Notes: a model not told the origin generated them from the sequence alone. DNA of 64,000 nucleotides from Planosporangium sp963837285 (GCA_963837285.1 CAWIMS010000006.1:310001-374000), one strand, 5' to 3'; positions 1 to 8,957 are shown, counted from the first letter of the stretch. Program-made: numbers and translations.

Positions 1-155
1 TGCATGGCGGCACCCGGTGCCACCGCGGCCGGTGCCGTGTCCCTGGTGGACGATGCGGCCCGCGCGGCGGCGCCGGTGGCCGACACCATGGTGAGCAGCA
101 CCGTGCCGATCGTGAGAAGCCTGCGCCAGCTGCGGATCTGCGGTCGGGGTGCCAT
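1..155 (-). CDS. Secreted protein, N-terminal fragment (runs off left edge)
   Basis: Only the first 51 codons are in the window. The reading starts at an ATG whose complement ends at 155, preceded by a GGAGG ribosome site (162-166) six bases away. The product begins MAPRPQIRSWRRLL, followed by a hydrophobic stretch (TIGTVLLTMVSATGAA) and an Ala-rich end, which is a classical Sec or Tat-like signal peptide with an RR pair. It follows the fucosidase gene by about 98 bases on the same strand, so it could be the last visible gene of the secreted-enzyme operon. The mature domain lies outside the window, so function cannot be given. Confidence 0.7.
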   Translation of the reverse strand, partial: MAPRPQIRSWRRLLTIGTVLLTMVSATGAAARAASSTRDTAPAAVAPGAAM

Positions 156-253
156 GCTGCGCCTCCGGCGGTAGCGGGGTCGGGATGCCGTGCCGTCGCC
201 GGCATCCCGACCCGGGTCTCCAGATTCTGTGTGCTGTCGGTTTTGCGCTCTGG

Positions 254-2812
254 TCAGCCGGCTTCGAGGTAGTCGAGGTTGGCGTCGCCGGCGGTGGTGG
301 TGGCGGTGACGGTGACGGTGTTGCTGCCGGCGGTGAGGGTGGCGGTGAGGGTGGCGGTGGCCCAGGTGTCCCACGAGCCGGTGCCCGGGAAATCCACCGT
401 CGTCGGCGAACCACCGTTGACGGTGACCGTCGCCGGCCGGTTGGTGGTGGTGCCGTTGGCGTACCGGAACGCCAGGGTGGTGGTTCCGGCGGCATCCGGG
501 GTCACGGTCCAGGTCATGGCTGAGCCGGTGGCGTTGGTGGTGTTGCAGAAGCCGGTGCCGGAGAAGCCGGTGTGGTCGGAGTCGATGGTGCCCTGACAGA
601 CCCCGCTTTCAGCCTCGTACCGACCCGGCGGCGGAGGCGGCGGCGCCTCCTGGCTGACGTCGAGGTAGTCGAGGTTGGCGTCGCCGTCGGAGGTCGTGGC
701 GGTGGCCGCGACGGTGTTGCTACCCGCCACGAGCGTGGCGGTGGCGGTGGCGGTGGCCCAGGTGTCCCACGACCCGGTGGGCGGGAAGTCGAGGGTTGCC
801 ACCGAAGCCCCGTTGACGGTTACCGTTGCCGGCCGGTTGGCGGTGGTGCCATTGGCGTACCGGAATGCCAGGGTGGCGCTGCCGGCGGCGTCGGGGGTCA
901 CGGTCCAGGTCATGGCTGAGCCGGTGGCGTTGGTGGTGTTGCAGAACCCGGTACCGGAGAAGCCGGTGTGGTCGGAGTCGATGGTGCCCTGACACACCCC
1001 GGTTTCGGCCTCGTAGCGACCCTGCGGTGGGGGCGGGGGCGGGGTGGTGTCGCCGCTGGCGTAGGCGTTGCCGAGCCACAGTTCGTCGATGCGTAGCGTC
1101 TTGGTCGACGAGTACATGCTGTTGACGACGAGCCGGATGTATCTGGCGGTGGCGTCGACGTCGATGAACTGGGCGCCCCGGGCGTTGGGCAGGTTGCCGG
1201 TCTTGGCGGTGCTCCAGTTGCTGCCGTTGTTGCTGGTCTGGATCGTGTACGCGTGGATGCGTCGCGATGACGAGGCGGTCTGGGTGATGGTGTCCTCGCG
1301 TTGGTTGACCGCGAGGTAGGCGATGTGTTGGGCGGATCCTTGGTCGAGGGTGAGGGTCGCGGGCAGGCTGCCGTTGGACTGCCAGTAGTTGAGGTATGAG
1401 CCGTCGACCAGGTTGGTGGCGGCGTGTCCGCTGGCGGATGCGTTGGCCGACGCGGTGACGCCGGTGGTGATTCCGGTGCGGTCGGACATCTGTACCTTGA
1501 ACACCGTGTCGTACTGGTCCCAGCTACCGATCCCGGACAGCGTGAGGTAGCCGTTGGCCTGGCTGAACGAGATGTTCGCCCCGGTGCGCAGGTTGGTCAC
1601 CTTGGAGACGGCGTATCCGCTGTCCCGTAGCCGCAACGTCGAGCCGGACGGTTTCGTGATGACGTGGATGTACTGGGTGTTCGGGTTGGATTTGCTGATC
1701 GTGGTGTACCCGTAGGCGCCGCTGCCGAAGTTGCCGCCCGGCATGCCGCCGTACATGAACCCGCCGCCGTAGGTGTTGCCGATCGACTCCCAGATCGGGG
1801 GCAGGTAGGTGTTCATGACGTTGTTGAAGTTGACCTGGTTGGACGGGAAGTGCCCGTTGACCATCGCGGTCTCGGCCATCAGCGACAGCACGTTGTTGCC
1901 GGCGTTGGCGATGTACCGGCCGATGTTGAGGCCGTAGTTGACGCTGGAGTTCGAGCCGTCGTACCACCACGCGCCGCTGCTGGGCAGTTTGTAGTCGGCT
2001 TCGGTCAGCCGGGGCTGGGCGGTGTAGTAGGCCTGGGGCATGTCGTAGGCGGGGGTCATGCCGGTCTTCTGTTCGTTGCTGATCATGTCCATGATCGGGG
2101 TGTCTTCGTTGTTGTTGCTGATCGTCATGTTCGGGTGCAGCTGGTAGATCTGCTGGTACAGGTTGTGGTCGAGCCAGTACTGGTTGTCGTTGTCGATCCA
2201 GAACCCGTCCAGCGTCGGGTGGCTGGACATGGCGTCGAAGAAGGTGTCGTAGCTGAACTGCCCGAACCCGTCATGCGTGGTCAGGTTGACGCTGTGGCCC
2301 TTGTAGGACGAGTACGCCGACGAGTCCAGCCACTCGTGGCCGCCTTCGTCGTGCCACTGCGGGTCGTCGGTCATGTACAGGATGACCTCCAGACCCTTGT
2401 TGTGCGCCGCGGTGATCAGCTCCCCCAGGAAGTCGCGCTTGGTCGCGCAGCTGCCCGGCACCTTCGACGGCCACGGCCGGGCGTACCCGAGCCGGCTGTG
2501 GAACGTGGCCAACACCAGGTAGCTGGCGTGCAGCTTCTGCGCCTCGCTCACCCAGTAGTCGGCACTCCAGCCGCCGCCGGTGACCGCGTTCTCCCACGAC
2601 GTGCAGCTCGTGTACCCGGGGTTGGTGCGCTCGCCCCAGTGCAGGAACAAGCCGGCCGTCGAGGAGCGCAGGAAGTTCTGCCGCGGATTCTGCAGATCGG
2701 CGTGCGCCGGTGTCGACGCCGCCAGCCAACCGGCGGCGCTCGCCGCGACCAGCGCGACGGCCAGGAGGTACCCGAGCCGGCCGCGCAGGGCTCGAAGCTT
2801 GGTGCGGATCAT
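254..2812 (-). CDS. Secreted GH29-like alpha-L-fucosidase with F5/8C and two CBM domains
   Basis: 852 residues. Residues 1-38 are a signal peptide ending AHA. Residues 45-440 resemble the family 29 fucosidase barrel: FLHWGERTNPGY near 56, SYLVLATFHSRLGY near 97, and DGFWIDNDNQYW near 202, where Asp207 sits at the usual nucleophile position. Residues about 455-595 form an F5/8 type C (CBM32-like) module, then a poly-Pro linker. Two near-identical CBM6/35-like modules (605-725 and 730-852) start RYEAE. The enzyme would act outside the cell on fucosylated glycans. The start codon lies nine bases after the stop of the upstream GH28-like gene, with an AGGGGGA ribosome site inside that gap, so the two are probably translated from one message. 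Substrate is inferred from family only; the acid/base residue was not located. Confidence 0.82.
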   Translation of the reverse strand: MIRTKLRALRGRLGYLLAVALVAASAAGWLAASTPAHADLQNPRQNFLRSSTAGLFLHWGERTNPGYTSCTSWENAVTGGGWSADYWVSEAQKLHASYLVLATFHSRLGYARPWPSKVPGSCATKRDFLGELITAAHNKGLEVILYMTDDPQWHDEGGHEWLDSSAYSSYKGHSVNLTTHDGFGQFSYDTFFDAMSSHPTLDGFWIDNDNQYWLDHNLYQQIYQLHPNMTISNNNEDTPIMDMISNEQKTGMTPAYDMPQAYYTAQPRLTEADYKLPSSGAWWYDGSNSSVNYGLNIGRYIANAGNNVLSLMAETAMVNGHFPSNQVNFNNVMNTYLPPIWESIGNTYGGGFMYGGMPGGNFGSGAYGYTTISKSNPNTQYIHVITKPSGSTLRLRDSGYAVSKVTNLRTGANISFSQANGYLTLSGIGSWDQYDTVFKVQMSDRTGITTGVTASANASASGHAATNLVDGSYLNYWQSNGSLPATLTLDQGSAQHIAYLAVNQREDTITQTASSSRRIHAYTIQTSNNGSNWSTAKTGNLPNARGAQFIDVDATARYIRLVVNSMYSSTKTLRIDELWLGNAYASGDTTPPPPPPQGRYEAETGVCQGTIDSDHTGFSGTGFCNTTNATGSAMTWTVTPDAAGSATLAFRYANGTTANRPATVTVNGASVATLDFPPTGSWDTWATATATATLVAGSNTVAATATTSDGDANLDYLDVSQEAPPPPPPGRYEAESGVCQGTIDSDHTGFSGTGFCNTTNATGSAMTWTVTPDAAGTTTLAFRYANGTTTNRPATVTVNGGSPTTVDFPGTGSWDTWATATLTATLTAGSNTVTVTATTTAGDANLDYLEAG
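259..1022 (-). repeat. Tandem CBM-coding DNA repeat, copies 1 and 2
   Basis: Two units of about 365 bp (259-623 and 657-1022) encode consecutive carbohydrate-binding modules of the fucosidase. They are highly alike at DNA level, for example around the CNTTNATGSAMTW coding stretch, and are joined by poly-Pro codons. The same unit recurs in the neighbouring GH28-like gene. Confidence 0.8.
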
Positions 2813-2821
2813 GGGGTCCCC

Positions 2822-5098
2822 CTACTGCACATCGAGGTAGTCGAGGTTGGCTGTGCCGTCGGCAGTGGTGGCGGTGGCCGCGATGGTGTTGCTGCCGGCC
2901 GCGAGCGTCGTGGTCGTGGTCGCCGTGGCCCAGGTGTCCCACGACCCGGTGGGTGGGAAGTCGAGGGTTGCCACGGTGGCGCCGTTGACCGAGATGGTGG
3001 CGGGTCGGTTGGTGGTGGTGCCGTTGGCGTACCGGAAGGCGAGGGTGGCGGTTCCGGTGGCGTCGGGGGTTACCGTCCAGGTCATGGCCGAGCCGGTGGC
3101 GTTGGTGGTGTTGCAGAAGCCGGTGCCGGAGAAGCCGGTGTGGTCGGAGTCGATGGTGCCCTGGCACGCCGCATTTTCAGCCTCGAACCGGCTCGGGGAC
3201 GTCTGTTGCGTAACGTCTACGTAGTCGAGGTTGGCGTCCCCGTCGGCGGTGGTCGCGGTGGCGGAGACGGTGTTGCTGCCGGCCGCGAGCGTCGCGGTCG
3301 TGGTCGCCGTGGCCCAGGTGTCCCAGGAACCGGTGGGCGGGAAGTCGAGGGTTGCCACGGTGGTGCCATTGACGGCGATGGTCGCCGGCCGGCTGCTGCT
3401 GGTGCCGTTGGCGTACCGGAACGCCAGGGCCGCCGCACCCGCCGCGTCCGGGGTCACCATCCAGGTCATGGCCGAGCCGGCCGCGTTGGTGGTGTTGCAG
3501 AAACCGGTACCCGAGAAACCGGTGTGATCGGAGTCGATAGTGCCCTGACACACCCCACTCTCGGCCTCGTACCGGCCCGGCGGCGGAGGCGGCGGGGGCC
3601 CGCAGGACTGGGTCGAGCCGGTCGCGTCGATCCGCAGCGCACCGCCGCTGGTGTTGGCGCTGTTGGAAACGCAGTACCCGGAGACCGTCTGGAACAGGCC
3701 GTCGGTCGAGCCGGTGCTGCGCTCGGCCGTGAAGTGGTCGAAGGAGACGGCGCTCGCGTTGTTGGCGATGAACGCCGGCCGCGCGTCGCCGGAGTTGACC
3801 TCTACCGAGCTGTTCGTGAATGTGACGTGGTTGGCGTTGTGGATGTACCAGCCGTACGCCGGTCGGGTGCCGATGCTCTTGGGGTTGTAGTCGGTCGGGT
3901 TGTTGCTCGGCACGCCGGTGCCCATCGACCCGTGGCCGCCGGGGACGGTGATGTGAACGTTGGTGAAGGTGATGTTGTGGGGCTGGTGGCTGCTGTCGGC
4001 GCCCCACAGCGTCGGGCTGTACTGCGGGCTGCTCTTGCCGGTACCGGTGATGTTGTCGTACGTGATGTCGTGGATGCTGCCCACACCGGGACTGTCCCCA
4101 CAGCGTCGTCGGGTGCCGATCTTCTCCATGATCGGGGACGACACGTTGGACATGGTGATGTTGCGGTAGTGCACGTCGGAGATGTTCGCTCCGTCCATCG
4201 ACACAAGGCCGATACCCGACTTGTTGGCGCCGGTGATGGTGATGGTGTCGAACACGTAGTCGGTGAAGTCGCTGCACGTCTCCGAGCCGAACATCAGCGC
4301 GTTGCAGCAGCCGGCCTTCAGGTGCGCGTTGGTAACCCGGACGTGGCCCTGCGGGAAGCGCTGGCCCAGCGCCCAGTCGCTCTTGAACACCAGGGCGTCG
4401 TCGTTGGACGTGTCGTTGATGTTCGTGATGACGACGTTCTGCGTGTTGATGATGTTCCAGCCGTCCCGGTCGCTGCCGGTGTCCACGGTGAGGTGGTCGG
4501 AGGTGACCCCGTCACATCCGTTGATCAGCGCGGCGAAGTGCCCGCCCCGGCGCAGGGTGATCCCGCTGAGGGTGAGGTTGTTGCAGCGGGTCAGCGAAAT
4601 GATCTTGTCCGCGTGCCCGGAGCTGGGGTTGCCCGTGATCAGATGGCCGCCGCCGTCGATCGTGCCGGATCCGGTGAACCCGATGTTGGTCAGCCGGTCG
4701 CCCCAGATCATCGCGTCGTGGAAGTGGCTGTGCCCGAAGTCCTGGTAGTTGTCGTTGGAGTTGGATTCGGGCGAGTCGTAGCCGCTTCCGCTCGCGCCCA
4801 TGATGGTCGCGCCCGAGGCGAGGTTCAGCGTGACGTCGCTCATCATGTGGATCGAGTTGGCCGACCGGTAGGTTCCGGATGGGAACTGCACGGTGCCGCC
4901 GCCGGACGCGGCGTGCGCCGCCGCGATGGCGCGGTTGATGGCAGCCGTGTCGTTGGTCGAGCCGTTTCCGGTGGCGCCGTAGTCGCGCACGTTGACCGTC
5001 GTCGCGGCGACCGCCGGCCGTGCCACGGCCAGCGCCAGGCCGGCGACGGCCAACGCGGCTACCGCGGCGATCGTGTTTCGGAGTAGTCGTCGGTGCAT
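2822..5098 (-). CDS. Secreted GH28-like right-handed beta-helix hydrolase with two CBM domains
   Basis: 758 residues from the ATG at 5098, chosen because a signal peptide (MHRRLLRNTIAAVAALAVAG, cleavage near 31) starts there and a GGGAGAG ribosome site precedes it; an upstream in-frame extension to 5323 lacks signal-like sequence. The mature protein opens VNVRDYGATGNGSTNDTAAI, the usual start of pectate-lyase/polygalacturonase beta-helices. Later parts show repeated strand-rich turns, SDRDGWNI near 208 and NDDALVFKS near 234, which resemble the acidic motifs of GH28. Residues 506-626 and 636-756 are two CBM6/35-like modules nearly identical to those of the fucosidase. Expected role: extracellular hydrolysis of an acidic plant or microbial polysaccharide. 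Exact substrate is unknown; GH28 is the best guess, other beta-helix families are possible. Confidence 0.78.
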   Translation of the reverse strand: MHRRLLRNTIAAVAALAVAGLALAVARPAVAATTVNVRDYGATGNGSTNDTAAINRAIAAAHAASGGGTVQFPSGTYRSANSIHMMSDVTLNLASGATIMGASGSGYDSPESNSNDNYQDFGHSHFHDAMIWGDRLTNIGFTGSGTIDGGGHLITGNPSSGHADKIISLTRCNNLTLSGITLRRGGHFAALINGCDGVTSDHLTVDTGSDRDGWNIINTQNVVITNINDTSNDDALVFKSDWALGQRFPQGHVRVTNAHLKAGCCNALMFGSETCSDFTDYVFDTITITGANKSGIGLVSMDGANISDVHYRNITMSNVSSPIMEKIGTRRRCGDSPGVGSIHDITYDNITGTGKSSPQYSPTLWGADSSHQPHNITFTNVHITVPGGHGSMGTGVPSNNPTDYNPKSIGTRPAYGWYIHNANHVTFTNSSVEVNSGDARPAFIANNASAVSFDHFTAERSTGSTDGLFQTVSGYCVSNSANTSGGALRIDATGSTQSCGPPPPPPPGRYEAESGVCQGTIDSDHTGFSGTGFCNTTNAAGSAMTWMVTPDAAGAAALAFRYANGTSSSRPATIAVNGTTVATLDFPPTGSWDTWATATTTATLAAGSNTVSATATTADGDANLDYVDVTQQTSPSRFEAENAACQGTIDSDHTGFSGTGFCNTTNATGSAMTWTVTPDATGTATLAFRYANGTTTNRPATISVNGATVATLDFPPTGSWDTWATATTTTTLAAGSNTIAATATTADGTANLDYLDVQ
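2830..3580 (-). repeat. Tandem CBM-coding DNA repeat, copies 3 and 4
   Basis: Two further units of the same roughly 365-bp CBM-coding repeat (2830-3190 and 3219-3580) at the 3' end of the GH28-like gene. Their similarity to copies 1 and 2 in the next gene indicates recent duplication or gene conversion. Two more diverged modules are in the sugar dehydrogenase gene (about 7059-7425 and 7449-7815). Confidence 0.8.
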
Positions 5099-5321
5099 GC
5101 CAGCACTCTCCCTGGTGTGAGTCGGCGTACCAGTCACTGCCGGTGGCGTGGGCGGTTCCCACAAAGCGCCCGCGCCACCGGCGCCACCTTGGCGGGAGAA
5201 GTGGCGATAGTTGGTTCTTTCGGCGACACGTAGTCGGATCGTGGACCGACTCGGCCGACGCGCGGGCCGAGACATCGACGACGCCAAATGACGAAGTCGC
5301 GCGGTCCATCGATCTATCGGC

Positions 5322-5359
5322 AACCTACGATCGATTTCTTGAACCTGTCAACCGGTTGA
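5322..5359 (-). promoter_or_regulatory. Promoter with LacI-type palindrome over the -35 box
   Basis: On the minus strand TTGACA (5351-5346) is followed after 18 bases by TAGGTT (5327-5322), a credible sigma-70-type promoter giving a leader of about 215 bases before the GH28-like start at 5098. A perfect 12-bp palindrome TCAACCGGTTGA (5348-5359) with central CG, the usual shape of LacI-family operators, overlaps the -35 box, so a bound repressor would block polymerase. The regulator itself is not in the window. Confidence 0.55.
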
Positions 5360-5473
5360 GCGTTCTTTTCCGTCTGCATCAGTTGCATGGGGAATACATT
5401 GCTCATGGCAATTCGGCGCAGGCGACCGCCGGCCCGGATCGCGTACTCCGGGCCCGGCCGGTCGACTGTGCGG

Positions 5474-7927
5474 TCAGCCCAGCGTCACATGCAACACCTT
5501 TGTATTGCTGTTGTTCGGTGTGCTGTCCTTGTCGCCGTTGCTGGTGGTCAGCCAGATGCCGCCGTCAGGTGCCGGTTCGACGGTGCGCAGCCGGCCGTAG
5601 GTGCCCTGGAAATAGGTGGTGACGTTGGTCAGGCTGCTGCCCGAGATGACCTCGCGGTACATCCGCTCGCCGCGTTCGCAGGCGACGTAGAGCACGTCCC
5701 GGACGATCGCGATGCCGGAGCAGGACCCTGAGGCGACCGGGTAGGTGTGCTTGGGGGCGATGTAGCCGGAGCAGCTACCCGAGGTGCCTTCGCAGTTGGG
5801 CCAGCCGTAGTTGCCGCCCTTCTGGATGAGGTTGGTCTCGTCCATGATCGAGTTGCCGAACTCCTGCTCCCACAACCGGCCCTGCGAGTCGAAGGCCAGG
5901 CCCTGCGGGTTGCGGTGGCCGTAGCTCCAGACCGCGTTGCCGAACGGGTTGTCCGGCGGGATGCTGCCGTCCGGGTTGATCCGCAGCACCTTGCCGTTGA
6001 GGCTGTTCTTGTTCTGCGCGTTGTCCCCGTTCTGCGCATCGCCCGCGGTGGCGTACAGGTACTTGCCGTCGGGGGAGAACCGCAGCCGGCCGCCGTCGTG
6101 GAACTTGTTGCGCTTGATCCCGGACACCAGGATCTGCTCGGTACTGGTGACGATCTTGTCGGTGGCCGGGTCGTACTTGATCCGCACGATCCGGTTGTCC
6201 GACGACGAGGTGTGCATGATGTACAGCCAATGATCCGAACTGAACGACTTCGGGTTGATCTCCAGCCCGGTCAGGCCACCCTCACCGTCGGTGGACTGCA
6301 CGTTCGGTACCGTGCCGAGGTTGGTCTTCTTCCCGGTCGACGGGTTGAGGTGGATGATGTCGTGCGCGTCCCGCCGGTTGTACATGATCGTGCCGTCGGG
6401 CAGTGTCACCAGACCCCACGGGACGTCGGTGTCAGTGGTGATCGTGGTAACCGTGCAGACGGCGTTGGTGCATCCGCTCCCGGTCTTCACCGAGATCTGG
6501 TTGCTGTGCGCGGACGCGTTGCCGGCCGCGTCGAGGGCCACGACGTAGTACTGGTACGTCGTGTTCGCCGACAGGCCGGAGTCGTTGAACGTGGTGTCCG
6601 GCGGGCTGCCGCTGCCCAGGACCGTGCCGGCCAGCGAGCCGTCGCGATAGACGTCGTACTTCTTGACGCCCACGTTGTCGGTCGACGCGTGCCAGTTCAG
6701 GGTCACCCTGGTCCCCGATGCGCTACCGGTGAGGCTGCTCGGCGCGGTCGGCGGCTGGGTGTCCACCTGGCATGCCGGCGGCGTGACGCTGACCGTGTCG
6801 CTCGCTTGCGAAAGATTGCCGGCCGCGTCGCGCGCGTTGACGTACAGGCCCCACGTCACCGACGGCACGACCGTGACCGAGGTGGACGTCGTACCGCCGC
6901 CGACCGACTTGATGAACTGCCCGTCGTGGTAGACGTCGTAGCCGGCGACGCCCACGTTGTCGGTCGACGCGTCCCAGGCGAAGGTCACCGAGTTGCAGGT
7001 CAGGTCGCTGACCCGCGGGTTGGCCGGCACCGACGGCGGCTCACTGTCGCCACTCGCGGCGACAGTGAGCCGGTCGATGTTGGCCAGGCCGTCCGCCGTG
7101 GTGGCCGTTGCCCGGACGACGTTGGCGCCGGCCGACAGGTGCACCGTGGTGGCGGCGGTCTGCCAGGTGGTCCAGGCGCCGGTGCCGGGGAACGACAGGC
7201 CGGTGACGACCCTGGTTCCGTTCACAGAGATGTCCGCCCGGCGGTCGGCTGTGGTGCCGTTGGCGTACCGGTATGAGATGCCCACGTTGCCGTCGGCGGC
7301 GGCATTGACGGTCAGTTCGAGGTAGGCACCCGTCGCGTTGGTGCTGTTGCAGAACCCGGTACCAGTGAAGCCGGCGTGGTCGGAGTCGATCGTCCCCTGG
7401 CAGGTGCCGTCTTCGGCCTGGTAGTCGGTACTGCCGGCGGCCACGTCGACATCGAGGTAGTCGACGTTGGGACCACCGTTGGCCGTGATTCCGGTCGCCC
7501 GGATCGTGTTCGCGCCCGCATTGACGGTGACCGTGGTGGTCACCGTCTGCCAGGTGGTCCAGGCGCCGGTGCCCGGAAAGGACAGGCTTGCCCGGGCCAG
7601 GGCCCCGTTGACCGTGATATCCATCGGACGATCCGTCGTGGTGCCGTTGGCGTACCGGAACGACAGCGTCGCGGTACCGGCGGCCGGCGCGTTGACGGTC
7701 CACTCGACAAAGCTGCCGACCTCGTTGACGTAGTCGACGAACCCGCTGCCGGAGTACCCGGTGTGGTCGCTCGCCGCGGTGCCGTGGAAGATCGTCGCGT
7801 TTTCCGCCTCGTACCGGGTGGCCGCGGCGGACGCCGCGGTGGCGAGCAGCGAGCCGACGGCGATCAGCGCCGCCGCGACGACGGCCGCGACTACCGCGGC
7901 GGTCCGCTTTCGGATACGTCTGTGCAT
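5474..7927 (-). CDS. Secreted PQQ-type glucose/sorbosone dehydrogenase with two CBM and two FN3 domains
   Basis: 817 residues from the ATG at 7927, which has a GGAAGGGG ribosome site and starts a signal peptide (MHRRIRKRTAAVVAAVVAAA, cleavage near 36). Two CBM6/35-like modules follow (about 38-160 and 165-285, each with a YEAE or YQAED start), then two fibronectin type III domains (about 295-475), then a six-bladed beta-propeller of the soluble glucose/sorbosone dehydrogenase family (490-817). Family marks seen: GLTGLEINPKS, KFHDGGRLRFSPDGKYLY, LNGKVLRINPDGS, YGHRNPQGLAFD and ETNLIQKGGNYGWP. It should oxidise a sugar outside the cell with PQQ, the modules holding it on a polysaccharide. It has its own promoter and a 375-base gap separates it from the GH28-like gene. 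Whether PQQ is bound is inferred. Confidence 0.82.
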   Translation of the reverse strand: MHRRIRKRTAAVVAAVVAAALIAVGSLLATAASAAATRYEAENATIFHGTAASDHTGYSGSGFVDYVNEVGSFVEWTVNAPAAGTATLSFRYANGTTTDRPMDITVNGALARASLSFPGTGAWTTWQTVTTTVTVNAGANTIRATGITANGGPNVDYLDVDVAAGSTDYQAEDGTCQGTIDSDHAGFTGTGFCNSTNATGAYLELTVNAAADGNVGISYRYANGTTADRRADISVNGTRVVTGLSFPGTGAWTTWQTAATTVHLSAGANVVRATATTADGLANIDRLTVAASGDSEPPSVPANPRVSDLTCNSVTFAWDASTDNVGVAGYDVYHDGQFIKSVGGGTTSTSVTVVPSVTWGLYVNARDAAGNLSQASDTVSVTPPACQVDTQPPTAPSSLTGSASGTRVTLNWHASTDNVGVKKYDVYRDGSLAGTVLGSGSPPDTTFNDSGLSANTTYQYYVVALDAAGNASAHSNQISVKTGSGCTNAVCTVTTITTDTDVPWGLVTLPDGTIMYNRRDAHDIIHLNPSTGKKTNLGTVPNVQSTDGEGGLTGLEINPKSFSSDHWLYIMHTSSSDNRIVRIKYDPATDKIVTSTEQILVSGIKRNKFHDGGRLRFSPDGKYLYATAGDAQNGDNAQNKNSLNGKVLRINPDGSIPPDNPFGNAVWSYGHRNPQGLAFDSQGRLWEQEFGNSIMDETNLIQKGGNYGWPNCEGTSGSCSGYIAPKHTYPVASGSCSGIAIVRDVLYVACERGERMYREVISGSSLTNVTTYFQGTYGRLRTVEPAPDGGIWLTTSNGDKDSTPNNSNTKVLHVTLG

Positions 7928-8372
7928 GGCGTCCCCTTCCAACCGAGACGGGTCCGCTGGACGGCAGCGCTTCGATGCCTGCCGGTGCGCCAGCGGTTCT
8001 CGTCTGGTGCTGCTGACACGGTGGCGGCCGGGCCGTGATCCACCGGGGCCGCCGCGCGTCCACGCCCGCGCGTCGCGGATCCGGAGGGTTCCGACCCAGC
8101 CATCCGCGTGCCCGGCGGGAGGGCACGACCGGGGCAACCAGCCTCCGCCTCGTCGCGCAGGGGCGACAGACTGGTTGTCCATGGCAAAGATTAGTTACGC
8201 CAATAAATTTGGGTCAATCAATCTGCCGACGCGAAGGCCATCCCTTCCGTCCGGTGGAACGCGTGCCGCCCGGCGAGGTTCACGAGATCGTGGGCTGCGT
8301 GACCGCGGTGGACCTGCGCGGGCCGGCCCGGATGCGGTGCCCGGCGACGCACCCGCGACGCCTCGACGCGGG
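7928..8372. other. 445-bp intergenic region upstream of the sugar dehydrogenase
   Basis: No gene is convincing here. It holds an unusually AT-rich patch (8180-8225) containing the promoter described separately. The right part, about 8230-8370, reads openly on the plus strand but has no recognisable start, ribosome site or family similarity. Confidence 0.5.
8188..8217 (-). promoter_or_regulatory. Predicted promoter of the sugar dehydrogenase gene
   Basis: Minus-strand TTGACC (8217-8212), an 18-base spacer and TAATCT (8193-8188) lie in the only AT-rich patch of the region. Transcription would begin near 8181, giving a leader of about 250 bases. The spacer contains an imperfect palindrome (CCAATAAATTTGG) that might bind a regulator. 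Confidence 0.5.
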
Positions 8373-8957
8373 TCAGGCCGGTGCGATGAGGTCCGCGTAG
8401 TCGGCGGCCGTCAGCGGTTGCTGGGCCAGCGATCCGTCGGCACGCGGGACACCGACCGGTTGCCCGTTGTACCGGAACGACACGGTGTCCACATCGGGAC
8501 GCGCGGCGAGGGTACAGACGAGCTGTCCGTAGGCGAGTACCTCGTCGCTTCGGCCGGCCTCGTCCGGCCGCGTGCCCAGGTCGATGGCGGCGTCGGCGCC
8601 ATGGAGCTGTACCCGCACCGCGCCGCCGAGTCCGGTCAGCGCACTGGTGAACCCGGCGTCACGTTCGACCGCCGTCGGCCCGGCGAGCAGCCGGTCCAGT
8701 TGCGCATCCAACGTCGGTGGCCGGTCGGTGGGACGGGAGACCGCGACCAGCATTTCGTCCTTGACCAGGTAAAGCACCTCGGTGAGGCGCGCGGAGCTGG
8801 CGGCGACATCGGGCGCGCTCGGCCCGCCGGTGGGGGATTCCACCGGTGAGATCGGTCGCGGCGAGCGCTCGGTGGGCACGCCGCAGCCCGCTGGTCCAAC
8901 GATCAGGATGAGGACGGCGGAAGCGAGGGCCAGCGGGATCCGCCGGAGCGGGATCAT
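8373..8957 (-). CDS. GerMN-domain lipoprotein of a two-component operon
   Basis: 194 residues. The signal peptide ends in a lipobox (VGPAGC, Cys25), so the protein is predicted to be lipid-anchored on the outer face of the membrane. The rest (about 60-190) matches the sporulation/spore-germination GerMN fold: LTEVLYLVKDEML, LLAGPTAVERDAGFTSAL, and a C-terminal VDTVSFRYNGQPVGVP strand pair. Its ATG overlaps the kinase stop codon (ATGA, 8957-8954). The order regulator, kinase, GerMN lipoprotein parallels actinobacterial mtrA-mtrB-lpqB and recalls the lipoprotein CseA of the Cse system, which suggests that it modulates the kinase sensor. It is much shorter than LpqB and lacks a propeller domain, so I give no gene name. 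Confidence 0.78.
   Translation of the reverse strand: MIPLRRIPLALASAVLILIVGPAGCGVPTERSPRPISPVESPTGGPSAPDVAASSARLTEVLYLVKDEMLVAVSRPTDRPPTLDAQLDRLLAGPTAVERDAGFTSALTGLGGAVRVQLHGADAAIDLGTRPDEAGRSDEVLAYGQLVCTLAARPDVDTVSFRYNGQPVGVPRADGSLAQQPLTAADYADLIAPA

Noticed and set aside
1664..5086. Plus-strand open frame of 1140 codons
   Set aside because: It is the antisense shadow of the two secreted-enzyme genes: Val/Gly/Arg-rich, no domains, no ribosome site.
5747..7276. Plus-strand open frame of 509 codons
   Set aside because: Antisense shadow of the sugar dehydrogenase gene, composition typical of high-GC shadows.
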